This document shows positions 13,184 to 22,956 of a stretch of DNA of 64,000 bases, piece after piece. Below the pieces are notes generated by a model. The model had not been told where the DNA came from and did not search any database. It saw only the letters and a list, made by a program, of their open reading frames with translations. Made by a program: the position numbers and the translations under genes. Position 1 is the first letter of the stretch; the number at the start of each line of letters is the position of its first letter. The stretch is from Nevskiales bacterium (GTDB taxonomy: Bacteria; Pseudomonadota; Gammaproteobacteria; Nevskiales; Nevskiaceae): positions 1-64,000 of the forward strand of contig JAQVDP010000001.1 of assembly GCA_028698335.1 (NCBI GenBank). Direction: 5' to 3'.

Positions 13184-14101
13184 GCGCTCGCCGTTCACGG
13201 CATCGGCCACGGCCTCGATCAGCTGTTCGCGCAGCCAGCGGTTGGCCGGCTCGTTGTCGACGCTGGCGTGCCAGTACAGATAGGCGTCCAGCGACGGCAG
13301 CTCCATCGGGAACGGCAGTACCTGATTGCCGAACTGCTGATTGGCCAGCCGCGCATAGCGCTCCGGCATCGTCAGGATCAGGTCCGACTGACTGACGACG
13401 CGGCAGGCCGCGAAGTAGTGCTGGCAGCGCAGGCGCACGCGGCGCTTGAGCCCCTGCCGCAGCAGTTCCACGTCCTCCAGCGCCGGCCCGCGCCGCCGCG
13501 AACTCACCAGCACGTGATGCTGGCGCATGTACGCCGCCAGGCTCAGCCCGCCGCGGGTCGCCGGATGACGCTTGCGCGCGACGACGACGAGGCGGTCGGT
13601 CGAGACCAGCCGGTGGCGGACCTCGTCGGACACCGGCAGCAGCACGTCGAGCGCGGCGTCCACGGTCCCGGCGGCCAGCTCCGACTCCAGCGTGCGCCGG
13701 TCCGCGCGGATCGCGCTGACGTCGACCGACGGCGCCTGCGTGGCGACGCGCGACAGCAGCGGCGGCAGCACGGTCGCCTCGAGCACGTCGCGAACCGCGA
13801 CGGTGAAATGCCGCGGGTGCGTCGCCGGCTCGAAGCGCTGCACCTCGTTGAGCGTGACTTCCAGGTTGTGCAGCGTGCGCCGGATCGGCTGCATCAGGCT
13901 GCGCGCCAGCGGCGTCGGCACCATGCGCCGCCCCTCGCGCACGAACAGCGGATCGCCGAACAGCTCGCGCAGGCGGCCCAGCGCATGGCTGATCGCCGGC
14001 TGCGTCAGGTGCAGCTTCTCGCCAGCCTTGGTGATCCCGCCCTCGGTGAAGATCGCGTCCAGCACCACCAGCAGGTTCAGATCGATGCGGTTCAGATGCA
14101 T
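13172..14101 (-). CDS. LysR-family transcriptional regulator
   Basis: The N-terminal winged helix-turn-helix covers about residues 5-65 (LNLLVVLDAIFTEGGITKAG, then LTQPAISHALGRLRELFGD). The rest is a periplasmic-binding-protein-like effector domain; the N-terminus resembles the NodD/PcpR/LinR side of the family. There are 309 residues. It is divergent from the SDR-led acyl-CoA operon with 115 bases between, the classic arrangement for a LysR activator and its target. The effector is unknown, likely a pathway acid or acyl-CoA. Confidence 0.92.
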   Translation of the reverse strand: MHLNRIDLNLLVVLDAIFTEGGITKAGEKLHLTQPAISHALGRLRELFGDPLFVREGRRMVPTPLARSLMQPIRRTLHNLEVTLNEVQRFEPATHPRHFTVAVRDVLEATVLPPLLSRVATQAPSVDVSAIRADRRTLESELAAGTVDAALDVLLPVSDEVRHRLVSTDRLVVVARKRHPATRGGLSLAAYMRQHHVLVSSRRRGPALEDVELLRQGLKRRVRLRCQHYFAACRVVSQSDLILTMPERYARLANQQFGNQVLPFPMELPSLDAYLYWHASVDNEPANRWLREQLIEAVADAVNGERPGP

Positions 14102-14124
14102 GATCTGAATATCAGCGGATTCAT

Positions 14125-14142
14125 ATTATTCATTGGAATAAT
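14125..14142. promoter_or_regulatory. LysR-box candidate in the divergent promoter
   Basis: ATTATTC-ATTG-GAATAAT is a perfect 7-bp dyad with a 4-base centre and contains a T-N11-A core (T14126, A14138). It stands in an AT-rich patch between the LysR gene and the SDR gene. A second short dyad, CTGA-ATA-TCAG, lies at 14105-14115 next to the LysR start codon. The pair fits LysR recognition and activation sites. Confidence 0.65.
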
Positions 14143-14216
14143 CCTATTGCCGCGCCTAGGCTGCCGCAAGCTCGCGCCGCAACGCGCGTCCTCCCCCGCA
14201 CCTACCGGAGCCCGCC

Positions 14217-15014
14217 GTGAATTCTGCTGCCCCCCAAGCGATGTTCGATCTCAGCGGTAAAGTTGCCCTGGTCACCGGCGCCAGCCGCGGCATCGGCGAA
14301 GCCATCGCCCGCACGCTGGCGGCGGCCGGCGCCCACGTCGTCGTCTCCAGCCGCAAGATCGACGGCTGCGAACGCGTCGCCGAGGCGATCCGCGCCGATG
14401 GCGGCAAGGCCGAGGCCTTCGCCTGTCATATCGGCGAGATGGAACAGATCGAGCGCGTGTTCGCGCACATCGACTCGACCCACGGCCGCCTCGACATCCT
14501 GGTCAACAACGCGGCGACCAATCCGTACTTCGGCCCGATCGCCGACACCGACCTCGGCGCCTTCCAGAAGACGCTGGACGTCAACATCCGCGGCTACTTC
14601 TACATGACCGCGGCCGGCTGCAAGCTGATGCAGAAGAATGCCCCGGACGCCGTCGGCGGCCGCGGCGCCATCGTCAATCTGGCCTCGGTCAACGGCGTGA
14701 TCCCGGGGCCGTACCAGGGCATCTACTCGATCACCAAGGCCGCGGTGATCTCGATGACGCAGGCCTACGCCAAGGAATGGGCGCCGCAGGGCGTCCGCGT
14801 CAACGCGCTGCTGCCCGGCATCACCGACACCAAGTTCGCCTCGGCGCTGGTCCACAACCCGGAAATGCAGCAGCTGATGATGCCGCACGTGCCGATGCAG
14901 CGCGTCGCCGCGCCGTCGGAGATGGCCGGCGCCGTGCTGTATCTGGTCGCGCCGGCGTCGAGCTACACCACCGGGGCCTGCCTCAACGTCGACGGCGGCT
15001 ACCTGACCGCCTGA
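14217..15014 (+). CDS. Short-chain dehydrogenase/reductase (SDR)
   Basis: This is a classical SDR of 265 residues. The NAD(P)-binding motif GASRGIGEAIA is near residue 20, NNAAT follows the fourth strand, and the catalytic Ser-Tyr-Lys set is visible in NLASVNG and YSITKAA. The start is GTG at 14217 with GGAG upstream; an ATG at 14241 would remove eight residues before the conserved fold. It opens a five-gene operon and may oxidise a hydroxyacyl-CoA or alcohol in the pathway. Specific substrate not readable. Confidence 0.9.
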   Translation: MNSAAPQAMFDLSGKVALVTGASRGIGEAIARTLAAAGAHVVVSSRKIDGCERVAEAIRADGGKAEAFACHIGEMEQIERVFAHIDSTHGRLDILVNNAATNPYFGPIADTDLGAFQKTLDVNIRGYFYMTAAGCKLMQKNAPDAVGGRGAIVNLASVNGVIPGPYQGIYSITKAAVISMTQAYAKEWAPQGVRVNALLPGITDTKFASALVHNPEMQQLMMPHVPMQRVAAPSEMAGAVLYLVAPASSYTTGACLNVDGGYLTA

Positions 15015-15051
15015 TCGCAGCCCCGCTCCCAACCGACTACAGGCGCATCCC

Positions 15052-16035
15052 ATGAAAGCTCTGCTGTGCAAGACCTTCGGCCCGCCGGAAGATCTGGTCG
15101 TCGGGGAACACCCCGACCCGGTTCCGGGGGACAACGAGGCAGTGGTCCGCGTGCACGCCGCCGGCGTCAATTTCCCGGACACGCTGATCATCCAGAACAA
15201 GTACCAGTTCAAGCCGGAACTGCCGTTCTCGCCCGGCGGCGAGTGCGCCGGCGTGATCGAAGCCGTCGGCGCCAGGGTCAAGCACGTGAAGCCGGGCGAC
15301 AAGGTCATCGCCTTCACCGGCTGGGGCGCCTTCGCCGAGAAGGTCGCCGCGGACGCGCGGGCGCTGATCCCGATGCCCGACGGGCTCGACTTCGTCACCG
15401 CCGCGTCGTTCGTGATGACCTACGCGACCTCGTACCACGCGCTCAAGGACCGCGCCGCGCTGCAGGCCGGCGAGACGCTGGTCGTGCTCGGCGCCTCCGG
15501 CGGCGTCGGACTGGCCGCGATCGAGATCGGCAAGGCGCTCGGCGCCAGGGTCATCGCCGCGGCATCGTCGCCGGAGAAGCTCGAGGTCTGCCGCCAGCAC
15601 GGCGCCGACGAGACCATCAACTACAGCAGCGAGGACCTCAAGACACGGATCAAGGAACTCACCGGCGGCAAGGGCGCCGACGTGGTCTACGACCCGGTCG
15701 GCGGCGACTACAGCGAAGCGGCGCTGCGCAGCATGGCCTGGCGCGGACGCTTCCTGGTGATCGGCTTCGCCAACGGCGAGATCCCGAAGATCCCCCTGAA
15801 CCTGGCGCTGCTCAAGGGCTGCGCGATCGTCGGCGTGTTCTGGGGCGACTACGCCAAGCGCGAGCCGATGAACAACCTCACCGACCTGCGCACGCTGCTC
15901 GGCTGGCTCAACGACGGCACGCTCAAACCGCATGTCGCCGGCACCTATTCGCTGCAACAGGCGCCTTCCGCGATCCGCCTGCTGATGGACCGCAAGGTCT
16001 CCGGCAAGGTCGTGATCACCCCCCAGGACGCATGA
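15052..16035 (+). CDS. NADPH:quinone oxidoreductase-type MDR enzyme
   Basis: The 327 residues form a zinc-free medium-chain reductase. The N-terminal catalytic domain has VRVHAAGVNFPDTLI, and the Rossmann domain has GASGGVGLAAIEIGKALGA. No zinc-binding Cys cluster is present. The family reduces quinones or enoyl/enone groups with NADPH. It is gene two of the operon, 37 bases after the SDR and 10 before the phosphotransferase. Confidence 0.9.
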   Translation: MKALLCKTFGPPEDLVVGEHPDPVPGDNEAVVRVHAAGVNFPDTLIIQNKYQFKPELPFSPGGECAGVIEAVGARVKHVKPGDKVIAFTGWGAFAEKVAADARALIPMPDGLDFVTAASFVMTYATSYHALKDRAALQAGETLVVLGASGGVGLAAIEIGKALGARVIAAASSPEKLEVCRQHGADETINYSSEDLKTRIKELTGGKGADVVYDPVGGDYSEAALRSMAWRGRFLVIGFANGEIPKIPLNLALLKGCAIVGVFWGDYAKREPMNNLTDLRTLLGWLNDGTLKPHVAGTYSLQQAPSAIRLLMDRKVSGKVVITPQDA

Positions 16036-16045
16036 GACCCCGACG

Positions 16046-17113
16046 ATGAGCGAGCAGACCCCGCAAGCCGATTCCGCGAACACCCGCCACGCCTTCGACG
16101 TCGCCGCGCTGCAGCGCTACATGGCCGAGCACGTCGAGGGGTTCTCGGGTGAGCTGAGCATCAGCCAGTTCGACGGCGGCCAGTCCAACCCGACCTACAG
16201 GCTCAACGCCGGCGGCCGTTCCTACGTGCTGCGGCGCAAGCCGCCCGGCAAGCTGCTGGCGTCGGCGCACGCGGTGGACCGCGAGTACCGCGTGATCACC
16301 GCGCTGGCGGGCACCGACGTTCCGGTCGCGAAGACCTACTGCCTGTGCGAGGACGATGCGGTCATCGGCACCGCGTTCTACATCATGGAGTACGTCGAAG
16401 GCCGCATCCTCTGGGATCCGGCGCTGCCGGGCTACGCGCCGGAAGTGCGCACCGCGATGTTCGACGAGATGAACCGCGTCATCGCCGCGCTGCACCAGGT
16501 CGACTACGCCGCGATCGGCCTGTCCGACTACGGCAAGCCGGGCAACTACTTCGCGCGCCAGATCGGGCGCTGGTCCAAGCAGTACCGCGCCTCCGAGACC
16601 GAGCGCATCGACGCGATGGAACGCCTGATCACCTGGCTGCCGGAACACATCCCGCCCGGCGACGAAACCAGCATCGTCCACGGCGACTACCGCCTCGACA
16701 ACATGATCTTCCACCCGACCGAACCGCGCGTGCTCGCGGTGCTGGACTGGGAGCTGTCGACGCTCGGCCACCCGCTGGCGGACTTCGCCTATCACTGCAT
16801 GACCTGGCACATCCCGGCCGGCGTGTTCCGGGGCCTCGGTGGCGCCGACCTCGACGCCCTCGGCATCCCCGACGAGTCCGAATACGTGCGGCGCTACTGC
16901 GAACGCACCGGACGCGGTCCGATCGACCCGGACCACTGGGACTTCTACATGGCCTACAACCTGTTCCGGCTCGCCGCGATCCTGCAGGGGATCATGGGCC
17001 GGGTGAAGGACGGCACCGCCGCCAGCAGCAAGGCCGTGCAGATGGGCAAGGCGGCGCGGCCGCTGGCCGATCTGGCCTGGACGCAGGTCGAAAAAATCCT
17101 CGCGCGCCGCTGA
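16046..17113 (+). CDS. Aminoglycoside-phosphotransferase-fold kinase linked to acyl-CoA dehydrogenase
   Basis: The 355-residue protein has the APH/choline-kinase fold: [12 protein letters not shown] in the nucleotide loop, catalytic [12 protein letters not shown] (about residues 211-222) and the metal-binding [17 protein letters not shown]. This subgroup is regularly next to acyl-CoA dehydrogenases; in animals the equivalent domain of ACAD10/11 phosphorylates 4-hydroxyacyl-CoAs. By that analogy it may phosphorylate a hydroxyacyl substrate for the dehydrogenase encoded next. It is not an antibiotic-resistance gene on this evidence. Confidence 0.85.
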   Translation: MSEQTPQADSANTRHAFDVAALQRYMAEHVEGFSGELSISQFDGGQSNPTYRLNAGGRSYVLRRKPPGKLLASAHAVDREYRVITALAGTDVPVAKTYCLCEDDAVIGTAFYIMEYVEGRILWDPALPGYAPEVRTAMFDEMNRVIAALHQVDYAAIGLSDYGKPGNYFARQIGRWSKQYRASETERIDAMERLITWLPEHIPPGDETSIVHGDYRLDNMIFHPTEPRVLAVLDWELSTLGHPLADFAYHCMTWHIPAGVFRGLGGADLDALGIPDESEYVRRYCERTGRGPIDPDHWDFYMAYNLFRLAAILQGIMGRVKDGTAASSKAVQMGKAARPLADLAWTQVEKILARR

Positions 17114-17151
17114 CGCGACGCCCCCCCCCGACGCATACCGGAGTCGACACC

Positions 17152-18411
<1,260 letters not shown>

Positions 18412-18421
18412 GGAGCGAACG

Positions 18422-19426
18422 ATGACCGCAGCCGTCAACCGCCAGTTCCGTCTCGCCCGCCGCCCCGTCGGCATGGTCGGCCGCGAGGATTTCGAGTTCG
18501 TCGAAAACCCCGTCCCCACGCCGGGCGACGGCGAGTTCCTGGTGCGCCTGCACTACATCTCCCTGGACCCGGCGATGCGCGGCTGGATGAACGAGGGCAA
18601 GTCGTACATCGCGCCGGTCGGCATCGGCGAGGTCATGCGCGCCGGCGCGGTCGGCGAAGTCGTCGCCTCGAATCACCCCGGCTTCGCCGTCGGCGAACAC
18701 GTCGTCGGCACCTTCGGCGTCCAGGACTACGCCATCTCCAACGGCAAGGGCGTCAGCAAGGCCGATCCGGCGCTGGCACCGCTGCCGGTGTATCTCGGCA
18801 CCCTCGGCATGCCCGGCATGACCGCCTACTTCGGCCTGCTGGAAGTCGGCAAGCCGCAGGCCGGCGACACCGTCGTCGTCTCCGGCGCGGCCGGCGCCGT
18901 CGGCCAGATCGTCGGCCAGATCGCCAAGCTCAAGGGCTGCCGCGTGGTCGGCATTGCCGGCGGTACGGACAAATGCCGCTACGTCGTCGACGAACTCGGC
19001 TTCGACGCCTGCATCGACTACAAGCACGACGACCTGCGCAAGGCGCTCAAACAGCACTGCCCGCAGGGCGTCAACGTCTACTTCGACAACGTCGGCGGCG
19101 ACATCCTCGACACCGTGCTGACCCAGCTGGCGATGGGCGCACGCATCGTCATCTGCGGTGCGATCTCCCAGTACAACAACACCACGCCGGTCAAAGGCCC
19201 GAGCAACTACCTGTCGCTGCTGGTCAACCGCGCCAGCATGCAGGGCATGGTCGTGTTCGACTGGGCCGACCGCTACGGCGAAGCCGTGCGCGAGATGGGC
19301 GCATGGCTGGCCTCGGGCCAACTGAAAACCCGCGAGGACATCGCCGAAGGGCTGGAGCACTTCCCGGAGACGCTGCAGCGCCTGTTCAAGGGTGAGAACA
19401 CCGGCAAGCTGGTGCTCAAGGTCTAG
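18422..19426 (+). CDS. NADP-dependent MDR oxidoreductase (CurA / leukotriene B4 12-hydroxydehydrogenase type)
   Basis: There are 334 residues. The double-bond-reductase subgroup is indicated by LHYISLDPAMRGWM near residue 42, VVSGAAGAVGQIVGQIAKLKG for cofactor binding and YFDNVGGDILDTVL. Such enzymes reduce alkenal or alkenone carbon-carbon double bonds with NADPH. The start has GAGGAG 8 bases upstream and lies 10 bases after the dehydrogenase stop. It is the last gene of the operon, followed by a small hairpin. Confidence 0.92.
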   Translation: MTAAVNRQFRLARRPVGMVGREDFEFVENPVPTPGDGEFLVRLHYISLDPAMRGWMNEGKSYIAPVGIGEVMRAGAVGEVVASNHPGFAVGEHVVGTFGVQDYAISNGKGVSKADPALAPLPVYLGTLGMPGMTAYFGLLEVGKPQAGDTVVVSGAAGAVGQIVGQIAKLKGCRVVGIAGGTDKCRYVVDELGFDACIDYKHDDLRKALKQHCPQGVNVYFDNVGGDILDTVLTQLAMGARIVICGAISQYNNTTPVKGPSNYLSLLVNRASMQGMVVFDWADRYGEAVREMGAWLASGQLKTREDIAEGLEHFPETLQRLFKGENTGKLVLKV

Positions 19427-19436
19427 GCAACTCACA

Positions 19437-19456
19437 CGCCGGCAATCCAGCCGGCG
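19437..19456 (+). terminator. Small hairpin after the acyl-CoA operon
   Basis: CGCCGGC and GCCGGCG form a perfect 7-bp stem with a 6-base loop, followed by CATTTC. It lies 10 bases past the last operon gene. The U-run is poor, so it is a moderate terminator candidate. Confidence 0.5.
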
Positions 19457-19688
19457 CATTTCGCAGTTACAGCATCAGGCCTGGATTCTCACGAGTCTCG
19501 GCCTGATTGCGTTGGGCTGACTCTATATCTGCTCCTACACTTGGCTCGGATCGGATTGCGACTCGCATGGCGCTGCGTATCGCGATACTTCGCAGAGGCG
19601 CCGGTTCGGGCAATGAAAACGGGCAATCAACCCGCGCAGCCACGCCAATCAGCCTGCCTCCCAACTGGCTCGCCGTCTCGATACGAAC
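19457..19688. other. Non-coding stretch at the left edge of the accessory island
   Basis: This stretch has lower GC than its left neighbour and only short overlapping frames on both strands (up to about 80 codons), none with a convincing ribosome site or a family I recognise. It may be a decayed remnant or 3' flank of the island. No terminal inverted repeats, tRNA end or integrase trace were seen. Confidence 0.4.
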
Positions 19689-20909
19689 TCAGCGCGTTGT
19701 CTCATCCGACATCCGCGGCGCAGAACCCGTCCTCACCAACCGCGCCGCCTTTGGCTCATACACATAGCCGGTTATTGTCCCATCCTTGATGCGCTCAACG
19801 GCTTCGTCAACGACGAACAAGGGAACGAGGAACCATTCCTGCGGCTGCACGGGATGACCAAAACGGTCGTTAATAGTGATGTTCAGACGCGCCGATGCAA
19901 ACAGCCTGTGAAACAAGTTTTCCATCCGCGTGCGATTGATGCCCGCCAGTTTGTACGTTGCGACCACCTCGACTTTCGCCAGAAGATATGTGGCGTCGTG
20001 CTCTGCATCTGCGATGCGGGTCTCTACCTTGCTGCCGGTGACCCCGATCTTGTGAATCAAGTCCCGGTGCTGCGCGACGTAGGGATGATCCGACAAGGAG
20101 CGCAGGACGTAGATCGTGCCACTTTCAACATCATCAGCCTCAAGCTCGCCGCCAAAGGAAAGTTGACCGCTTTCGGGAGAGGTCAGCCGCCGCGCGGCGG
20201 GATCGTTGTAGAACGCTCGCTGGAGCGAGCGCAGCAGCAGATTGCTTTCGGTGCCGTTGGAGAAGATGAGGCGCAGGCGGCGGTCCACTTCCCCGGCTGT
20301 GGTTTTCAACGGCTCGCCGACCTCGGCGACGTAGAGAGTAAGGCCATCGAGAACGAAAAAGTCCCCGACTTCAATCGCACGGCGGCCCGCTTCGATGGGC
20401 TGGGACTGGCGCATACCAGTTTTGACTTCCGCTTGCACGCGCTCGAACAAGGGCCGGAAGGTCTCGAAGTCCTCGCAGGGCTTGCGATCCGCGATCTCCT
20501 CGGCGGCGCGCTTTTCGGCGCTGGTACGGACATGGCGCAAGACCGTGATGTCGTCCGCGCCGGCAACATCCGCCAGTTCGGCAGCCAGGTCGTCGATGTC
20601 GATAGTTTCGTCCGCCGAAGCGGCAACGGTCGGTGCCCCAGCAAGCAAGCCCTGATGGTCTAGCGGCTCAAGCAAGACGCGGCAATCCGGGAGCGCGCGT
20701 AGACGGTCGAGCCGCACGGCATATAGGCGCTCGAATATGTCGCGGTCTTCACCATGCTGCGGCGCACGCCCGTGCTGCTCTGTGAAGCGTTGGATTTCCT
20801 CGAAGCCAGCAATGACACGCTCCTCGCTGGCTGGGCGGCCATTTTTCTTCTCAGCCGGAGCGAACTCGGCCAGCTCTGCCGCCAGGTCGTCAAGATCGGA
20901 GTTACTCAT
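19689..20909 (-). CDS. GIY-YIG nuclease-domain protein (T5orf172 / MUG113 type), island gene 3
   Basis: The 406-residue protein has a C-terminal GIY-YIG-like fold: GTIYVLRS (264-271), HKIGVT (286-291), Arg298 in the helix and Glu330 in RMENLFHRLF, matching the Tyr, Gly, Arg and metal-binding Glu positions. The N-terminus holds two copies of a short acidic motif, DDLAAELA (7-14 and 107-114), and a helical GRAP segment (48-51). The start ATG overlaps the helicase stop in ATGAGTAA (8 bases), so upstream in-frame methionines are rejected. It is presumed to be the DNA-cutting part of the three-gene system; no experiment supports that here. Confidence 0.85.
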   Translation of the reverse strand: MSNSDLDDLAAELAEFAPAEKKNGRPASEERVIAGFEEIQRFTEQHGRAPQHGEDRDIFERLYAVRLDRLRALPDCRVLLEPLDHQGLLAGAPTVAASADETIDIDDLAAELADVAGADDITVLRHVRTSAEKRAAEEIADRKPCEDFETFRPLFERVQAEVKTGMRQSQPIEAGRRAIEVGDFFVLDGLTLYVAEVGEPLKTTAGEVDRRLRLIFSNGTESNLLLRSLQRAFYNDPAARRLTSPESGQLSFGGELEADDVESGTIYVLRSLSDHPYVAQHRDLIHKIGVTGSKVETRIADAEHDATYLLAKVEVVATYKLAGINRTRMENLFHRLFASARLNITINDRFGHPVQPQEWFLVPLFVVDEAVERIKDGTITGYVYEPKAARLVRTGSAPRMSDETTR

Positions 20910-22956
20910 AGCGTCCCTCCGCCCTGAAACGCATGAAGGCGGCCGCGCCTTCGGCAAGGTGCTTTTCCCAGGCGTCCTGCGAGGTAACCGATGGAGCCCT
21001 ACCACGCTCGCGCTTGAACTCAACCGCGCGCTTGGCGATCACTTTGGCATCCTCAGGCGTGATCGAGGTGCGCTTGGCCGAGATGGTCGCCGCGACCTGC
21101 TTCAAGCTGTCCTCGCTCATGGTCTTGGCGAGGATGGCGTAGGCTTCGCCAAAGGGGTTGATGCGGTCGATCAGGTCGATGTCCAACTCGCGCACGTCCA
21201 TCGCAAAGCGGCGCACGCCGTCGATCAGGGCGGTGTTGGGCGACCCATCGCTCTCGCCTTCGGTGACAAGCCGCTTGGCCTGCTGCGTGAGGTTGAGGGC
21301 GGCGATGGCGTGCTGGCGCACGGCCTCCTGATCTTCGGCGTCAAGCTCGGGATACTTGTCCTTGATGATCTTGCCCATGCGAACTTGCGTCAGCTCCTCG
21401 GGCACCAGCTCCTCATCGAACAGGCCACGCTCGATGGTGGGCTTGTCCTGCACGAAGGCCGCGATGACTTCGTTCAGGTCTTCCTGACAGATTCGCGCCC
21501 CCTCCTTGCTCTTGGGCTCGGCGAGGCCCTTGATCTCGATTTGGTACGCCCCTGTCTGCTCATTGACACCGACATTGCAGCGGTCCGCGTCGTAGCCACC
21601 TTCCCCGTAGTCAAAGCCCGGCGTCGGGCCGCTGTCGGGGTTCTTGGGCTTGAACTCAAAGCGCGGAGCAAGAACCTGCTCCATCAGCAGGCTCGCCGCG
21701 ATGGCCTTCAACGTATCGTTGACGGCCTCGGTGACAGCTTCCTCGGCCGCATCCGGCTCGGCGATCAGGTTGGTGAACCTCGCGCGGGTCTTGCCGGGCG
21801 CGTCGCGGGTAGCTCGGCCGATGATCTGCACGATCTCGGTCAGGCTGGCGCGGTAGCCCACGGTCAGCGCATGTTCGCACCAAATCCAATCGAAGCCTTC
21901 CTTCGCCATGCCCAGCGCGATGATGATGTCCACATGGTCGCGGTTGTTCTTCTGCGCCGGGTCTTTGAGCGCGGCGGACACGCGATCGCGCTTGGCGGCA
22001 TCGTCATCGACGAGATCGGCGATCCGCAGCACGCGGCCATCGGGGCGCTTGACACGTTGGAAGCCGGTCGCAGGGTCGATGCCTTGCCATTCACCCAGCG
22101 CCTCGATGATGTGCTCCACTTCCCGCATCTTGTCCTTCGTGCTCTCGCGCGAATTGACATTCGGGATGTGAATGATGGTCTTCTCGGCGGGATCGAGGAC
22201 ATTGAGGATGTCATCGACGTAAGGCCCGCTGTAGAAGAAGTAGCCGATGTCGAGTTGCTTGAGGTACTCGTAGCCGTTGAGCTGCTCGTAGTAGGTGTAG
22301 GTGACGGTATCGAACTTCGACTCATCCTGCGGTGCGAGCACAGCCTCGGCGTCGCCACGGAAGTAGGAACCGGTCATGGCAACGATGTGCGTCTTGCCCC
22401 GCGCGAAGAACTGCCCGAGGTGCAAGCCGAGCTTGTTGTCCGGGTTGGCCGAAACGTGGTGGAACTCATCGACCGCGATCAGTCGGTCGTCGAACGCCTC
22501 CACGCCGTAGGCATCGACTGCGAAGCGGAAGGTCGCGTGGGTGCAGACCAGCACCTTGTCGTCGCCTTCGAGGAATGCGCCCATCGACTTGACCTTGCCG
22601 CCATTGTCGTTGCCCGGCGCGTTGCACAGGTTCCACTTGGGTTCGACCTGCCAGTCGGACCAGAAGCCGTACTTCGACAGCGGTTCGTCGTTGAAGCTGG
22701 CACCGATCGACTTCTCCGGTACAACGATGATGACCTGCTTCAAGCCCTGGTTCTTGAGCTTGTCGAGTGCCACGAACATCAGCGCACGGCTCTTGCCCGA
22801 TGCGGGCGGCGACTTGATAAGCAGGTATTGCTCGCCCCGCTTCTCGTAGGCCCGCTCCTGCATGGGCCGCATCCCAAGCGCATTGGCTTTGGTCGACGCA
22901 CCGTTGCGGGCGTAGGTGACGGAAACGGACGGTACGGACTTGATCTTGTCGCTCAT
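20902..22956 (-). CDS. Superfamily 2 DEAD/DEAH-type helicase, island gene 2
   Basis: The 684 residues show a complete SF2 set: Walker A SPPASGKS (49-56), Walker B with DEFH (163-166) rather than DEAD or DEAH, motif III MTGS (194-197), GMAKEGFDW (349-357) and motif VI QIIGRATRD (377-385). The first 200 residues resemble the ATPase half of restriction-type translocases. The C-terminal third has no domain I know, ending with a helical segment containing RGRAPS that resembles part of the GIY-YIG partner. Its ATG overlaps the methyltransferase stop as ATGA. Role: ATP-driven translocation or unwinding coupled to the methylase and nuclease (inference). Confidence 0.88.
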   Translation of the reverse strand: MSDKIKSVPSVSVTYARNGASTKANALGMRPMQERAYEKRGEQYLLIKSPPASGKSRALMFVALDKLKNQGLKQVIIVVPEKSIGASFNDEPLSKYGFWSDWQVEPKWNLCNAPGNDNGGKVKSMGAFLEGDDKVLVCTHATFRFAVDAYGVEAFDDRLIAVDEFHHVSANPDNKLGLHLGQFFARGKTHIVAMTGSYFRGDAEAVLAPQDESKFDTVTYTYYEQLNGYEYLKQLDIGYFFYSGPYVDDILNVLDPAEKTIIHIPNVNSRESTKDKMREVEHIIEALGEWQGIDPATGFQRVKRPDGRVLRIADLVDDDAAKRDRVSAALKDPAQKNNRDHVDIIIALGMAKEGFDWIWCEHALTVGYRASLTEIVQIIGRATRDAPGKTRARFTNLIAEPDAAEEAVTEAVNDTLKAIAASLLMEQVLAPRFEFKPKNPDSGPTPGFDYGEGGYDADRCNVGVNEQTGAYQIEIKGLAEPKSKEGARICQEDLNEVIAAFVQDKPTIERGLFDEELVPEELTQVRMGKIIKDKYPELDAEDQEAVRQHAIAALNLTQQAKRLVTEGESDGSPNTALIDGVRRFAMDVRELDIDLIDRINPFGEAYAILAKTMSEDSLKQVAATISAKRTSITPEDAKVIAKRAVEFKRERGRAPSVTSQDAWEKHLAEGAAAFMRFRAEGRYE

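Noticed and set aside
16046-17113. Aminoglycoside resistance phosphotransferase
   Set aside because: It has the APH fold, but the context (acyl-CoA dehydrogenase and reductases) and the sequence group point to acyl-CoA metabolism.
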